NCBI GenBank assembly: GCA_910585615.1
Contig: CAJUFO010000002.1
Location: forward strand, 62,001-126,000
Reading direction: 5' to 3'
From: an uncultured Acetatifactor sp.
GTDB lineage: Bacteria; Bacillota; Clostridia; Lachnospirales; Lachnospiraceae
Length of the DNA stretch: 64,000 nt
The notes beneath the pieces were generated by a model. The model had not been told where the DNA came from and did no database searches. It saw only the letters and a list, made by a program, of their open reading frames with translations. Position numbers and translations under genes: made by a program. Below, one piece after another: positions 7,997 to 17,600 of the stretch; position 1 is the stretch's first letter, and every line of letters begins with the position of its first letter.

Positions 7997-10045
7997 ATGG
8001 GCATCAGGAAGCTGGTAAGACAGACACTGGAAGGCATGGAGGACAGGCGCTACAGACAGCGGCTGCGGGAGAGGCAGACGGTGTACGGGGCATGGGCGGC
8101 TGCGCTGGAGGCAGGGCAGCAGGCGCCGGTGGCGGATCCTGAGGGGGACTTCGCGGTGTTCTGCGCAGGGAAGGGCAGGATGGCCCGGGGGGCCTGGGAG
8201 GCGATCGGGGCGTATTTCGCGGCCAACCCACAGGTGCGGATCCTGTACGGGGATGAGGATGTGTGGGGGGAGGGCGGAAAAGGCCCCGCCGCCGGGGCGC
8301 CGGGGGAGAGGCGCCTGCCCTGGTACAAGCCGGACTGGTCGCCGGATGTCCTGGACAGCTTCTTCTATTTCGGAAGCCTGGTGGCCATCCGGGGGGAGCT
8401 GCTTTGGGCGGCGGACTTTGCGCCGGAGGGATTCGGCGTCCGTCCGGCAGGGGAAATTCCGGAAGGGGCTTCCGGGAATCGGGCTTTCTACGAAGTGACG
8501 GATTTCCGGGTGTATGAAAAGGCCGTACAGGCCTGTGTGGAGCTGGCGGGGGGATATGAGAGGGCCGCTGCCTGTGTGGGACATGTAGGGAGAATCCTGT
8601 TCCATGCCCAGGGCCCGGAAGAGCAGGACATATTCTTCCTGCCGTCGGCTGTCCGGGAAAAGAGAAGACAGCTCCGTCTTCTTACTCTTGGCGGAATGCT
8701 GGAAAGGCGTCGGGGACAGGGGCCTTTCCTGTCCGTGGTGATTCCCTCCAAGGACCACCCGGAGGAGCTGAAGGCCTGCGTGGAGGGTTGCGTGCTGGCG
8801 GCCCGGCCCGTATCCGGGGAGGCTGGTCCCTTTCCCTTTGAAATCGTCCTGGTGGACAATGGCAGCGCCCGGGAGAACCGGGAGCGCATCCAGGACCTGG
8901 CAGGGGAGCTGGAGGGACGGGCGGGCTGCCAGATCAGGTATCTGTACAGGCCCATGGAGTTCAATTTCTCCAGGATGTGCAATCTGGGGGCCTCCCAGGC
9001 GCAAGGGGAGCTTGTGCTGTTTTTGAATGACGACGTGACCCTGTGCCAGGCCGGCACCTTTGCGGAGATGGCGGCGCTGGCGGTCAGGGACTTTACAGGG
9101 GCGGTGGGTCTGAAGCTCTATTATCCGGACTCTGTGCGCATCCAGCACGGGGGCATCGCGAACCTGCCGTCGGGGCCGGTGGACAGGCTGCGTTTTCTGC
9201 AGGACCACGGAAGCCATTACTATGGGGCCAACCGGGGAAACCGCAACGTGCTGGCCGTGACGGGGGCCTGCCTGATGGTGCGCAGGGACAGGTTCTTGGA
9301 GAGCGGGGGGTTCGCGGAGGCCCTGCGGGTGGCGTTCAATGACGTGGATTTCTGCTTCCGGATGTATGAGGCGGGATACCGGAACGTGTGCGTGAATGGA
9401 ATGTACGCCTATCATCATGAATCCCTCAGCAGGGGAGAGGATGAGGCGCAGGACAAGCGGGAGAGGCTTCGGGAAGAGATGGAGATGCTGTATGCCGCCC
9501 ATCCCGCCCTGAAGGGGGAGGATCCCTATTATTCTCCCTGGCTGAACCGGGAGAGCCTGCACACCACGGGAATCCGTCCCGCCTATCTGACGGCTGGGAA
9601 CAGGGTTCAGAGGGCTGTGGCGCCTGTGGCCTTTGGGGCTGTGGGGGAATACAGAGAGGATGCCTGTTTGGCGGTGAGCATAGAGGAATGCGGCGAAGGC
9701 GGCGTGCGGGGCTACGGGGTGGTATTGGGGGACGACAATGCCTGCTATGAGAGGGCGCTGCTGCTGCAGAGGGCTTCCGAGGAGGGCGGCGGGATATATG
9801 CTTTGGATTTAGAGGAGATGTATCGGCCTGACTTGGAGGAGAATATGCCTGACCAGAGGAATGTGGCGCTGTGCGGGTTTGCTGTGGAGATAGAAAAGGC
9901 GGCGGTCCCTGCCGGAAGATACCGGCTGGGCATGGCTGCGCGGAACCGGGTCACAGGGCTTGGGCTGCTGAACTGGAGCGGCCGCTTCTGGGAGGCGGCA
10001 TTCCCGGGAGCTGGCCGGGCCAGGGAAACAGAGGATGATTCATAA
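7997..10045 (+). CDS. family 2 glycosyltransferase with N- and C-terminal accessory domains
   Basis: A 682-residue protein preceded by AGGAG. Residues 45-235 form an accessory region that resembles a degenerate GT-A half (YGDEDV, then WYKPDWSPDVLDS). A complete GT2 core runs from about residue 243 to 480: SVVIPSKDHPEE, LVDNGS, FLNDDVT as the metal-binding DxD-like site, VTGACLMV and NDVDFCFRMYEAGY. The remaining 200 residues are beta-rich and may bind carbohydrate. Long multi-domain GT2 proteins of this kind are common in rhamnan and cell-wall polysaccharide loci. It sits 63 bases after the methyltransferase-kinase gene, probably in the same operon. Donor and acceptor cannot be told from sequence. 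Confidence 0.92.
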   Translation: MGIRKLVRQTLEGMEDRRYRQRLRERQTVYGAWAAALEAGQQAPVADPEGDFAVFCAGKGRMARGAWEAIGAYFAANPQVRILYGDEDVWGEGGKGPAAGAPGERRLPWYKPDWSPDVLDSFFYFGSLVAIRGELLWAADFAPEGFGVRPAGEIPEGASGNRAFYEVTDFRVYEKAVQACVELAGGYERAAACVGHVGRILFHAQGPEEQDIFFLPSAVREKRRQLRLLTLGGMLERRRGQGPFLSVVIPSKDHPEELKACVEGCVLAARPVSGEAGPFPFEIVLVDNGSARENRERIQDLAGELEGRAGCQIRYLYRPMEFNFSRMCNLGASQAQGELVLFLNDDVTLCQAGTFAEMAALAVRDFTGAVGLKLYYPDSVRIQHGGIANLPSGPVDRLRFLQDHGSHYYGANRGNRNVLAVTGACLMVRRDRFLESGGFAEALRVAFNDVDFCFRMYEAGYRNVCVNGMYAYHHESLSRGEDEAQDKRERLREEMEMLYAAHPALKGEDPYYSPWLNRESLHTTGIRPAYLTAGNRVQRAVAPVAFGAVGEYREDACLAVSIEECGEGGVRGYGVVLGDDNACYERALLLQRASEEGGGIYALDLEEMYRPDLEENMPDQRNVALCGFAVEIEKAAVPAGRYRLGMAARNRVTGLGLLNWSGRFWEAAFPGAGRARETEDDS

Positions 10046-10068
10046 ATAAGGTCATAGAGGGATGGAAG

Positions 10069-12150
10069 ATGAAGGAGACGGATTACAGGGAAGCCTATGA
10101 GAGGGAATGCCAGAAATGCGCCGATCTGACGGGCCGGCTCGCCGACCTGGCAGACAGATACGCCAATCTGGAGATGGAGAACGAGGACCTGAAGTGGAGG
10201 CTGGACCGGATCAAGGGCAACCCCCTCTGGAAGCTCAGCAGGCCGCTTAGGGCCGTGGCGCGCTTTTGCCTCCGCCAGCTTGACAGGCTGCGCAACTGCG
10301 GCGGAATCAGGGGCGTTTTCCAGAAGCTGGCCTATAAGAGGCGGGAGCGGAAAGCCAGGCAGCAGTTCGGCACAGCAAGCTTTCCCTCCCCCGACCAGGC
10401 TGCGGCCCAGCGGGCGGCTGTGTTCCCCCGGATGGTGAAGGTCAGCATCCTGGTGCCCCTGTGGAATAATTCCAGGCAGTTTCAGGTGGAGCTGCTGGAC
10501 TGCGTGATGAACCAGACCTATCAGAACTGGGAGCTGTGCCTGGCGGACGGCTCTGACCAGGCCCATGGCTATATCGGGGAGATCTGCCGGGAATATGCGG
10601 CCAGGTCCCAGGGCAGGATCGTCTACCGGCATCTGGAGAAGAACAGCGGCATCTCGGGCAATACCAATGCCTGCCTGCAGATGGCCACGGGGGAGTATAT
10701 CGGTCTGCTGGACCAGGACGACCTGCTTCACCCCAGCGCCCTCTATGAATATGTGAAAGCCATCAATGAACAGGATGCGGATTATCTGTATTGCGATGAA
10801 ATCACCTTTCAGGGCGACGACATCGACCATATGCTGACCATGCACTTCAAGCCGGACTATGCGCCGGACAATCTGCGGGCCAACAATTATATCTGCCATT
10901 TCAGCGTGTTCTCCAGGGAGCTTTTGGACGGGGAGGAGCTGTTCCGGCCCAAGTTCGACGGCAGCCAGGACCATGACATGATTCTGCGCCTGACGGACAA
11001 TGCCAGGAAGATCGTCCATGTCCCCAGGCCCCTGTACTACTGGAGGAGCCATTCGGGCAGCGTGGCCTCGGGCATCCAGGCCAAGCCCTATGCCATCCAG
11101 GCGGCCAAGGGGGCGGTGGCGGAGCATTTGAAGAAGCACGGCTTTACGGATTTCAAGATTGAGAGCACCAGGGCTTTCGAGACCATATTCCGCATCCGCT
11201 ATCAGATATTGGGCACGCCGAAAATCTCCATCGTCATCGCCAACAAGGACCATGGGGAGGATCTGCGCCGCTGCGTGTCCTCCATATTGATGAAGTCCAC
11301 CTATGATAACTACGAGATTATAATCGTTGAGAACAACAGCGTCACGGAGGAGATTGCCGGGTATTACAGCCAGCTGCTGGGGCGGGAGTACCGCCTTGAT
11401 GCCAGGGAGCGGACCGCAGAGGGGGCCCGGGACGGGGAGCCGGGCAGGGCCGTAGTCCAGAGGAGCCAGGACGACAGGATCGCGGTCGTGGCCTACCGGG
11501 GGCCGTTCAACTACTCCGCCATCAACAATCTGGGCGCTAGATGCGCCACGGGGGATTATATCCTGCTTCTGAACAACGACACGGAGGTCATCACGGTCAG
11601 ATGGATGGAGGAGCTTTTGATGTACGCCCAGCGCGCCGATGTGGGGGCAGTGGGGGCCAAGCTCTATTATCCCAATGGCACCATTCAGCATGCCGGCGTG
11701 GTCATCGGGCTGGGGGCCCACAGGACCGCGGGGCATACCCATTACAGGCAGCAGCGCCAGAACCTGGGATACATGGGGCGGCTGTGCTATGCCCAGGACG
11801 TGACGGCGGTGACCGGGGCCTGCCTGATGGTGAAAAGGGAGCTGTATCTGGCGGCGGGCGGCCTGGACGAGGGCTTTGCCGTGTCCCTGAACGATGTGGA
11901 CTTCTGCCTGAAGCTGCGGGGCATGGGGCTTTTGAACGTATTCACGCCTTTCGCGGAGCTGTTCCACTATGAGTCCGCCTCCAGAGGCGCGGACGACACC
12001 GGGGACAGGGCCAGGCGCTACGCCCAGGAGTCGGAGCGGTTCCGGGAGAAGTGGAAGAAGGAGCTGGAGGCGGGGGATCCCTATTACAATCCCAATTTCT
12101 CTCTGGACAGGAGCGATTATTCGTTAAAAATTACTGGGACAAACGAATGA
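10069..12150 (+). CDS. bifunctional glycosyltransferase with two GT2 catalytic domains
   Basis: A 693-residue protein with two GT-A folds in tandem. An N-terminal coiled coil (residues 5-50) precedes the first domain, which starts near residue 124 with VSILVPLWNN and has LADGSD and LLDQDDLL. The second starts near residue 385 with ISIVIANKDHGED and has VENNS, LNNDTEV, VTGACLMV and NDVDFCLKLRG. Both carry an acidic metal site, so two different linkages, or alternating transfer, are plausible. The start is supported by GAGGGATGGAAG just upstream. It is the last gene of the left polysaccharide operon; the promoter of the next gene begins 28 bases downstream. Confidence 0.93.
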   Translation: MKETDYREAYERECQKCADLTGRLADLADRYANLEMENEDLKWRLDRIKGNPLWKLSRPLRAVARFCLRQLDRLRNCGGIRGVFQKLAYKRRERKARQQFGTASFPSPDQAAAQRAAVFPRMVKVSILVPLWNNSRQFQVELLDCVMNQTYQNWELCLADGSDQAHGYIGEICREYAARSQGRIVYRHLEKNSGISGNTNACLQMATGEYIGLLDQDDLLHPSALYEYVKAINEQDADYLYCDEITFQGDDIDHMLTMHFKPDYAPDNLRANNYICHFSVFSRELLDGEELFRPKFDGSQDHDMILRLTDNARKIVHVPRPLYYWRSHSGSVASGIQAKPYAIQAAKGAVAEHLKKHGFTDFKIESTRAFETIFRIRYQILGTPKISIVIANKDHGEDLRRCVSSILMKSTYDNYEIIIVENNSVTEEIAGYYSQLLGREYRLDARERTAEGARDGEPGRAVVQRSQDDRIAVVAYRGPFNYSAINNLGARCATGDYILLLNNDTEVITVRWMEELLMYAQRADVGAVGAKLYYPNGTIQHAGVVIGLGAHRTAGHTHYRQQRQNLGYMGRLCYAQDVTAVTGACLMVKRELYLAAGGLDEGFAVSLNDVDFCLKLRGMGLLNVFTPFAELFHYESASRGADDTGDRARRYAQESERFREKWKKELEAGDPYYNPNFSLDRSDYSLKITGTNE

Positions 12151-12177
12151 TACGCGAATAATAGGCCAAGGGAATAT

Positions 12178-12206
12178 TTGACTCTTACAGGGTTCCGTGC
12201 TAAAAT
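12178..12206 (+). promoter_or_regulatory. sigma-A promoter for the hybrid histidine kinase
   Basis: TTGACT and TAAAAT are separated by exactly 17 bases, about 40 bases before the start of the hybrid kinase gene. This suggests the kinase is transcribed separately from the glycosyltransferase operon. Confidence 0.75.
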
Positions 12207-12248
12207 AGGATTCAGGCAAGACGCAGAACTGGGATAGGGGATGTATGC

Positions 12249-15200
12249 ATGGATAGCAGGGACTATGAAAAAATTTTAGATGCCATACCGACCACAGGGA
12301 TATATGTGGTAAGGGAGGATAATCACGAAATTCTGTATTTTAATGAACGTATCAGGAAGATGGTCCCCAATGTGGAGAAAGGGATGGTCTGCGACACAAT
12401 GTGGGCGAATTCATGCTCCAACTGCCCGATTCTGGACATTGGCGACAAAAAGGAGAGCAAATCCATCCTAAGCGACAATGTCCTGGGCACCATGGATATG
12501 GAGGCCAAGCGGATGCTGTGGGAAGGCAATATACCGGCTTTCATCGTCACGCTGACCCCCCATGTGGACGAGTTCAGCTATGTCTACCGCAAGATACTGC
12601 GGGTGAACCTGGGCCAGAACAGCTATGAGGTGGTGAAGTCCGGGGCGGAGGAATGGGCCATCGACAGCAAGAAAGATACTTTCACCCAGTGGCTGGAGCA
12701 GTTTAAGAAGAAAGGCGTCATACATCCGGATGACATAGACAGGTTCTTGAGCTTCACCCATCTGGATTATCTCAAAAGCGTCCTGGGCACCGGGCGCAAG
12801 CATCTGACCTGCAGCTATAGGCGCAGCTCCCCGGAGGGGTATCGCTGGAACCTGCTGGAGGTGACGCCGGATTCCGGGTACATGGACGGAAACCAGACGG
12901 TACTGATCTATATCAAGGACGTGCATGATATGCTGAAGGAGAGCCTGGAGCTGGACGAGACCAGCGTGCGCCTTCAGGAGGTCACCCGCACTCTGGGAGA
13001 GCAGAACTTAGGGATATATACCATAGACTTGAAGGACGGTAACGTCAACCTGGTCCGGGAGGGCGGGTACAGCCAGGAGGGATGGACCACCCAGACGCTG
13101 ATGTGGGACGTGGTCATGCAGTCCCGGCTGGTCGGGCAGATTCATACCGAGAACCGGGAAAAGTTCCGACAGAAGTTTTCCCTGGAGGGGCTGATTCAGG
13201 CCAGGGACACCGGAATGCAGAAGCTGGATATGCTGTGCCAGTGGCAGGTGGGGGATAAGTACCGATACGTGGCCGTGATCGCCTATTTCGGTCGGAACCA
13301 GGGCACCAGGAACTACACTGTCCTGGCGCTGCAGGATGTGGATAAGCGCGTGCGGCAGGAGCAGATTCTCTCCCAGAGGGATATGCAGATGGCGGCTATC
13401 CTCAAGTCCCGCTTCCATGTCATGACCACTGTCCATCTGAGGGAGGATCGGTGCGAGCGCTTCTGGCTCAACGAGAGCGCTCAGCCACAGAATGTCGGGA
13501 CGGGGAGGTATACCCAATTCTATCAGAGGGCACTGGAAAACTCCGTCAATCCGGAGGACAAGGACAGCTTCCGGAGGTTCATGAGCCCGGAACATATGCG
13601 CAGCCAGGCGGAAAAGACCGAGAACTATTCGGAGGAAATCTGCAGCTACCGCCTGAAAGGCCCCGAGGAGCAGTGGCTGGAGCAGCATGTGACCTATATC
13701 CGCAGGGACGGACAGGTGCTTGTGAATATCCTGGGCCGGGACATCACCAAGGAGAAGCTGGCGGAGGCGCAGCGCCAGAAGCTGGAGCAGGAGCAGGCAG
13801 GCATCATCGAGAGCCTGAGCAGCATGTTCTTCGCCACCTATTACGGAGATTTGGAGCAGAACCAGATGCGGGGCATGAACCAGCTGGAGAACGTGAAGAA
13901 CGTCCTGGGAGACCGGACAGACTATGACACGGCACTGCGCGTTTACGCGGAGACCTTCGTCCATCCGGAGGATCGGGCGAATTACCTCTATACCATGAGC
14001 AGCAGGAACCTTCGCCAGGTCCTGAAAAAGGAGCAGCCCTTCGTGACCTTTGCCTACCGCAAGATGCCGGAGAAGACAGACACCGGTATGGAGGATTACG
14101 GCTGGATACGGGCCACCGCGGTGATGGCTCAGGCCGATGAGGAAGGAAAGGCCGGCGGAATCGTCTACGCGGCCCAGGACGTGACGGAGAGCAAGCGCAA
14201 GGAGATGCGGGATCAGCGTGCCATCCAGGCGGCCTGTGAGGCGGCCAACCATGCCAATGCCTCCAAGAGCGAATTCCTCTCCCGGATGAGCCATGACATC
14301 CGTACGCCCATGAACGGCATCATGGGCATGGCGAAGATTGCGTCAGAGAATGTGGAGGACAGGGAGAAGGTCCGGGATTGCCTGGGCAAGATTACCGCAT
14401 CCGGCAATAGCCTCCTTTTCCTGGTAAATGAAATATTGGATATGAGCGAATTGGAATCCGGCAATGTGGATTTGGTGTCGGATGAGTTCACCATTTCCGG
14501 GCTGATACAGGCTCTGTCTACCTCCATCCAGCCTCAGATAGCGGAGAAGGGGCTGAAGCTGGAGGTGTCCCCTGTCCGGGTGCAGCATGAGGAGGTCATG
14601 GGGGATAAGGGGCGCATCAGCCAGGTGTTCATGAATATTTTAGGCAATTCCGTCAAGTTCACCCCGCCAGGCGGTCACATCGGCCTGAAGGTGGTAGAGC
14701 GGGAGATGAAGAAGTACGGATGCTGTTTCTATGAATTCATCTTCGAGGACAATGGCATCGGGATGGCGGAGGATTTCCTGCCCCATATCTACGAGCCTTT
14801 CAGCCGGGCGGAGGATTCCCGGATCAGCAAGACTGAGGGAACCGGGCTGGGAATGACGATCGCCCAGAACATCGTGCGCATGATGGGCGGATTCATCAAG
14901 GTGGAGAGTGCCCTTGGGAAAGGGACCAGGGTGACGGTGACATTGCTTCTGAAGCTGCGGGGGACAGGCGCGGCTTCTGAGGACGCGGTACAGAAGGCGG
15001 AGGAGGCCTCTGCGGATGCCCGGTTCACGGGCAAGAGGATTCTGCTGGTGGAGGACAATGTCATCAACCAGGAAATCGCCATGGAGATTATCGGCGCCAC
15101 CGGGGCCGCCGTGGAGTGCGCGTCCGACGGCAAGGAGGGACTGGGACGCTTCGAGTCCATGCCGGAGGGGTACTTCGACATGATACTGATGGATATCCAG

Positions 15201-15410
15201 ATGCCTGTCATGAACGGCTATGAGGCCACCCGGGCCATCCGCAAGCTTCCTAGGAGAGATGCCCTGTCCATACCCATCATCGCCCTGTCCGCCAATGCCT
15301 TTGCGGAGGATATCGCGGTAGGCAGGGAGGCGGGGATGAACGAGCACATGGTCAAGCCCCTGGACGTCGCGCAGCTGACCGCCGGCATGGAACGCTGGAT
15401 GGGCGGGTGA
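12249..15410 (+). CDS. multi-PAS hybrid sensor histidine kinase with receiver domain
   Basis: A 1053-residue protein without clear membrane segments, so probably a cytosolic sensor. Residues 1-660 hold several PAS-like repeats; the first contains the cysteine cluster CDTMW and CSNCPI. The HisKA dimerisation box has the phospho-accepting His in RMSHDIRTPMNGI near residue 681. An HATPase_c domain follows (LGNSVKFTPPGG, EDNGIGMAE, GTGLGMTIAQNI). A C-terminal receiver starts at ILLVEDNVINQ, has its Asp in MILMDIQMP near residue 980, and ends with the usual Lys in EHMVKPLD. No Hpt domain is present, so the phosphoryl path onward needs another protein. The ligand is unknown, as is any link to the neighbouring glycan genes. 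Confidence 0.93.
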   Translation: MDSRDYEKILDAIPTTGIYVVREDNHEILYFNERIRKMVPNVEKGMVCDTMWANSCSNCPILDIGDKKESKSILSDNVLGTMDMEAKRMLWEGNIPAFIVTLTPHVDEFSYVYRKILRVNLGQNSYEVVKSGAEEWAIDSKKDTFTQWLEQFKKKGVIHPDDIDRFLSFTHLDYLKSVLGTGRKHLTCSYRRSSPEGYRWNLLEVTPDSGYMDGNQTVLIYIKDVHDMLKESLELDETSVRLQEVTRTLGEQNLGIYTIDLKDGNVNLVREGGYSQEGWTTQTLMWDVVMQSRLVGQIHTENREKFRQKFSLEGLIQARDTGMQKLDMLCQWQVGDKYRYVAVIAYFGRNQGTRNYTVLALQDVDKRVRQEQILSQRDMQMAAILKSRFHVMTTVHLREDRCERFWLNESAQPQNVGTGRYTQFYQRALENSVNPEDKDSFRRFMSPEHMRSQAEKTENYSEEICSYRLKGPEEQWLEQHVTYIRRDGQVLVNILGRDITKEKLAEAQRQKLEQEQAGIIESLSSMFFATYYGDLEQNQMRGMNQLENVKNVLGDRTDYDTALRVYAETFVHPEDRANYLYTMSSRNLRQVLKKEQPFVTFAYRKMPEKTDTGMEDYGWIRATAVMAQADEEGKAGGIVYAAQDVTESKRKEMRDQRAIQAACEAANHANASKSEFLSRMSHDIRTPMNGIMGMAKIASENVEDREKVRDCLGKITASGNSLLFLVNEILDMSELESGNVDLVSDEFTISGLIQALSTSIQPQIAEKGLKLEVSPVRVQHEEVMGDKGRISQVFMNILGNSVKFTPPGGHIGLKVVEREMKKYGCCFYEFIFEDNGIGMAEDFLPHIYEPFSRAEDSRISKTEGTGLGMTIAQNIVRMMGGFIKVESALGKGTRVTVTLLLKLRGTGAASEDAVQKAEEASADARFTGKRILLVEDNVINQEIAMEIIGATGAAVECASDGKEGLGRFESMPEGYFDMILMDIQMPVMNGYEATRAIRKLPRRDALSIPIIALSANAFAEDIAVGREAGMNEHMVKPLDVAQLTAGMERWMGG

Positions 15411-15427
15411 TTTGGAATAGTAATGCC

Positions 15428-15557
15428 GTAAACTGTAACATGATGCACACAAAACGAGCAAGAGAGCTCATTTTGGCGCATGCTGTCTCGGGATTTTCAT
15501 GCAAAATACGCATAAAAACACCTCGCGGCGGCACCGAGTGAACAGTAACCGGATGCA
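15428..15557. repeat. intergenic element with imperfect direct repeats and an internal hairpin
   Basis: Two 20-base copies at 15428-15447 and 15538-15557 match at 16 positions (core GTAAC with GATGCA). Between them a 9-base stem, AAAACGAGC with GCTCATTTT (one mismatch), surrounds GAGCTC and could end transcription of the kinase gene. The short open frame in it reads poorly and is not taken as a gene. The layout suggests a dispersed intergenic repeat, but no second copy is visible in this window. Confidence 0.4.
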
Positions 15558-15701
15558 TCATAAAAGGGCAGAAATCTGTTCCTTTCTATGGAATGATATG
15601 GATATATGTGGTAAAATGTTAAGAGATATCATGTCTGCAGAGGCGCAGGATGCAGACCGCCTGAAACCATGAAAAGCTGCGCAGAAGAGAGGAGAGGCAA
15701 A

Positions 15702-17423
15702 ATGAGCTATATGGACGAGTTCAATTTCTGGCTGGAGGACGACTATTTCGACCAAAACACAAAGGATGAGCTGCTGGCCATCCGAAACGATGAGAAGGAG
15801 ATTGAGGAGCGGTTCTACAAGGAGCTGGAGTTCGGTACAGGGGGACTCCGGGGCGTAATCGGGGCCGGAACCAACCGCATGAACATCTACACGGTCCGCA
15901 AGGCCACCCAGGGGCTGGCCAATTTCATCTTAAAGAAGGGGACGCAGGAGAAGGGCGTGGCCATCGCCTACGATTCCAGGCGTATGTCCCCCGAGTTCGC
16001 GGACGTGGCGGCGCTGTGCCTGGGAGCCAACGGCATCAAAGCCTATGTGTTCGATGCCCTCCGCCCCACACCGGAGCTTTCTTTCGCCCTGCGCACCTTA
16101 GGCTGCACGGCAGGCATCGTGGTGACTGCCAGCCATAACCCGCCGGAGTACAACGGCTATAAGGTTTACTGGGAGGACGGCGCCCAGGTGACGGCTCCCT
16201 TCGACAAGCAGATCATCGAGGAAGTCCAGGCCATCAAGGACTACCACGCCGTGAAGACCATGGACAAGGGGGAGGCCATGGACAAGGGCCTGTACCAGGT
16301 CATCGGCAAGGAGATTGACGACGCCTACATGGTGGAGCTGAAGAAGCAGATCATCCACCCCGAGATTATCGAAGAGGTGGCGGACGATATCAAAATCGTA
16401 TACACGCCCCTGTGCGGCACGGGCAATGTGCCCGCCAGGCGCATCCTGTCGGAGCTGGGCTTCAAGCATGTGTACGTGGTGCCGGAGCAGGAGAACCCTG
16501 ACCCCAACTTCACTACGCTGGAATATCCCAATCCTGAGGATCCCAAGGCCTTTACCTATGCCCTGCGGCTGGCTAAGGAGAAGGACGCGGACATTGTCCT
16601 GGCCACGGATCCCGATGCGGACCGTCTGGGCGTATATGCGAAAGACTCCAAGACCGGGGAGTACGTGTCCTTTACCGGAAATATGTCCGGTATGCTGATT
16701 GCGGAATACATCCTGCGGGAGCGGACCGCCACCAAGACCATGCCCGAGAACCCCGCTCTGGTGACCACCATCGTCACCACCAATATGACCAAGCCTATCA
16801 CCCAGACCTATGGCGTGAAGCTCATCGAGGTGCTCACGGGCTTCAAGTTCATCGGCGAGCAGATTAAGCTCTTCGAGCGAAGCGGCAGCAATCACTACGT
16901 GTTCGGCTTGGAGGAGAGCTACGGGTGCCTGGCCGGGACACACGCCAGGGACAAGGATGCCATCGTGGCGGTGATGTGCCTGTGCGAGGTGGCGGCCTAC
17001 TGCAAGAAGCATGGCAAGACCCTGTGGGACATGATGCTGGATACCTACGAGAAGTACGGCTATTACAAGGAGTCCCAGTACACTATCACCCTGAAGGGCA
17101 TCGACGGCTCCAAGCAGATCGCGGAGATTATGGAGAAGCTGCGCCAGAATCCGCCCAAATCCTTCGGCGGGCATCAGGTGCTGAAGTTCAGGGACTACCA
17201 GACGGACAGGATTGTGGACATGGCCACCGGGGAAGAGGGAAAGACCGGCTTGCCGAAGTCCAACGTGCTGTATTTCGAGCTGCCTGACGACGCATGGTGC
17301 TGTGCCCGTCCCTCCGGCACGGAACCCAAGATCAAGTTCTACATGGGCGTGAAGGGAACGAGCTTAGAGGATGCGCAGGCGAAGCTGACCCAGCTGACGG
17401 AGGATTTGAAGGCTGTGCTGTAA
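15702..17423 (+). CDS. phosphoglucomutase/phosphomannomutase family enzyme
   Basis: A 573-residue alpha-D-phosphohexomutase; the start at 15702 follows GAGGAGAGG, while the earlier in-frame ATG at 15669 does not. All four active-site loops are present: the phosphoserine loop TASHNPPEYNG, the metal loop DPDADRLG, the sugar-binding EESYGCLAG and the phosphate-binding RPSGTEPKIKFY. It interconverts hexose 1- and 6-phosphates, and its length fits the PgcA-type glucomutases of Firmicutes. Glucose-1-phosphate would feed dTDP-rhamnose and UDP-glucose synthesis, which suits the surrounding glycan genes. It appears to be its own transcription unit, followed by a terminator. Confidence 0.95.
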   Translation: MSYMDEFNFWLEDDYFDQNTKDELLAIRNDEKEIEERFYKELEFGTGGLRGVIGAGTNRMNIYTVRKATQGLANFILKKGTQEKGVAIAYDSRRMSPEFADVAALCLGANGIKAYVFDALRPTPELSFALRTLGCTAGIVVTASHNPPEYNGYKVYWEDGAQVTAPFDKQIIEEVQAIKDYHAVKTMDKGEAMDKGLYQVIGKEIDDAYMVELKKQIIHPEIIEEVADDIKIVYTPLCGTGNVPARRILSELGFKHVYVVPEQENPDPNFTTLEYPNPEDPKAFTYALRLAKEKDADIVLATDPDADRLGVYAKDSKTGEYVSFTGNMSGMLIAEYILRERTATKTMPENPALVTTIVTTNMTKPITQTYGVKLIEVLTGFKFIGEQIKLFERSGSNHYVFGLEESYGCLAGTHARDKDAIVAVMCLCEVAAYCKKHGKTLWDMMLDTYEKYGYYKESQYTITLKGIDGSKQIAEIMEKLRQNPPKSFGGHQVLKFRDYQTDRIVDMATGEEGKTGLPKSNVLYFELPDDAWCCARPSGTEPKIKFYMGVKGTSLEDAQAKLTQLTEDLKAVL

Positions 17424-17481
17424 GGGAAATTCACCGGCGATATGTTTTTTTGGATAGAAATACATGGAATATAGTCAAGAT

Positions 17482-17515
17482 GCAGGCAGGAGGCAGGGGC
17501 TTCCTGCCTGTTTTC
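17482..17515 (+). terminator. Rho-independent terminator after the phosphohexomutase gene
   Basis: CAGGCAGGA and TCCTGCCTG pair across a short GC-rich loop and are followed by TTTTCT, about 60 bases after the stop codon. Confidence 0.75.
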
Positions 17516-17536
17516 TGCCCGATTTCGGAGATTGTA

Positions 17537-17564
17537 TTGATATATTTTAAAATTGTGTTATCCT
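17537..17564 (+). promoter_or_regulatory. candidate sigma-A promoter for the AAA-ATPase gene
   Basis: TTGATA and TATCCT are separated by 16 bases in an A/T-rich stretch that begins just after the preceding terminator and ends 36 bases before the next start codon. Confidence 0.5.
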
Positions 17565-17600
17565 AAAAGGAGAAAGAGCATTGTTTTTGGAGGGACAGAA

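Noticed and set aside
9745..11967. 740-codon minus-strand open frame opposite two glycosyltransferase genes
   Set aside because: The plus-strand genes have clear catalytic motifs. The antisense frame shows no recognisable domain and is a by-product of GC-rich codon use.
12468..14294. Long minus-strand frames opposite the hybrid kinase
   Set aside because: They are His/Leu/Gln-rich shadows of the kinase coding strand with no motif or ribosome site.
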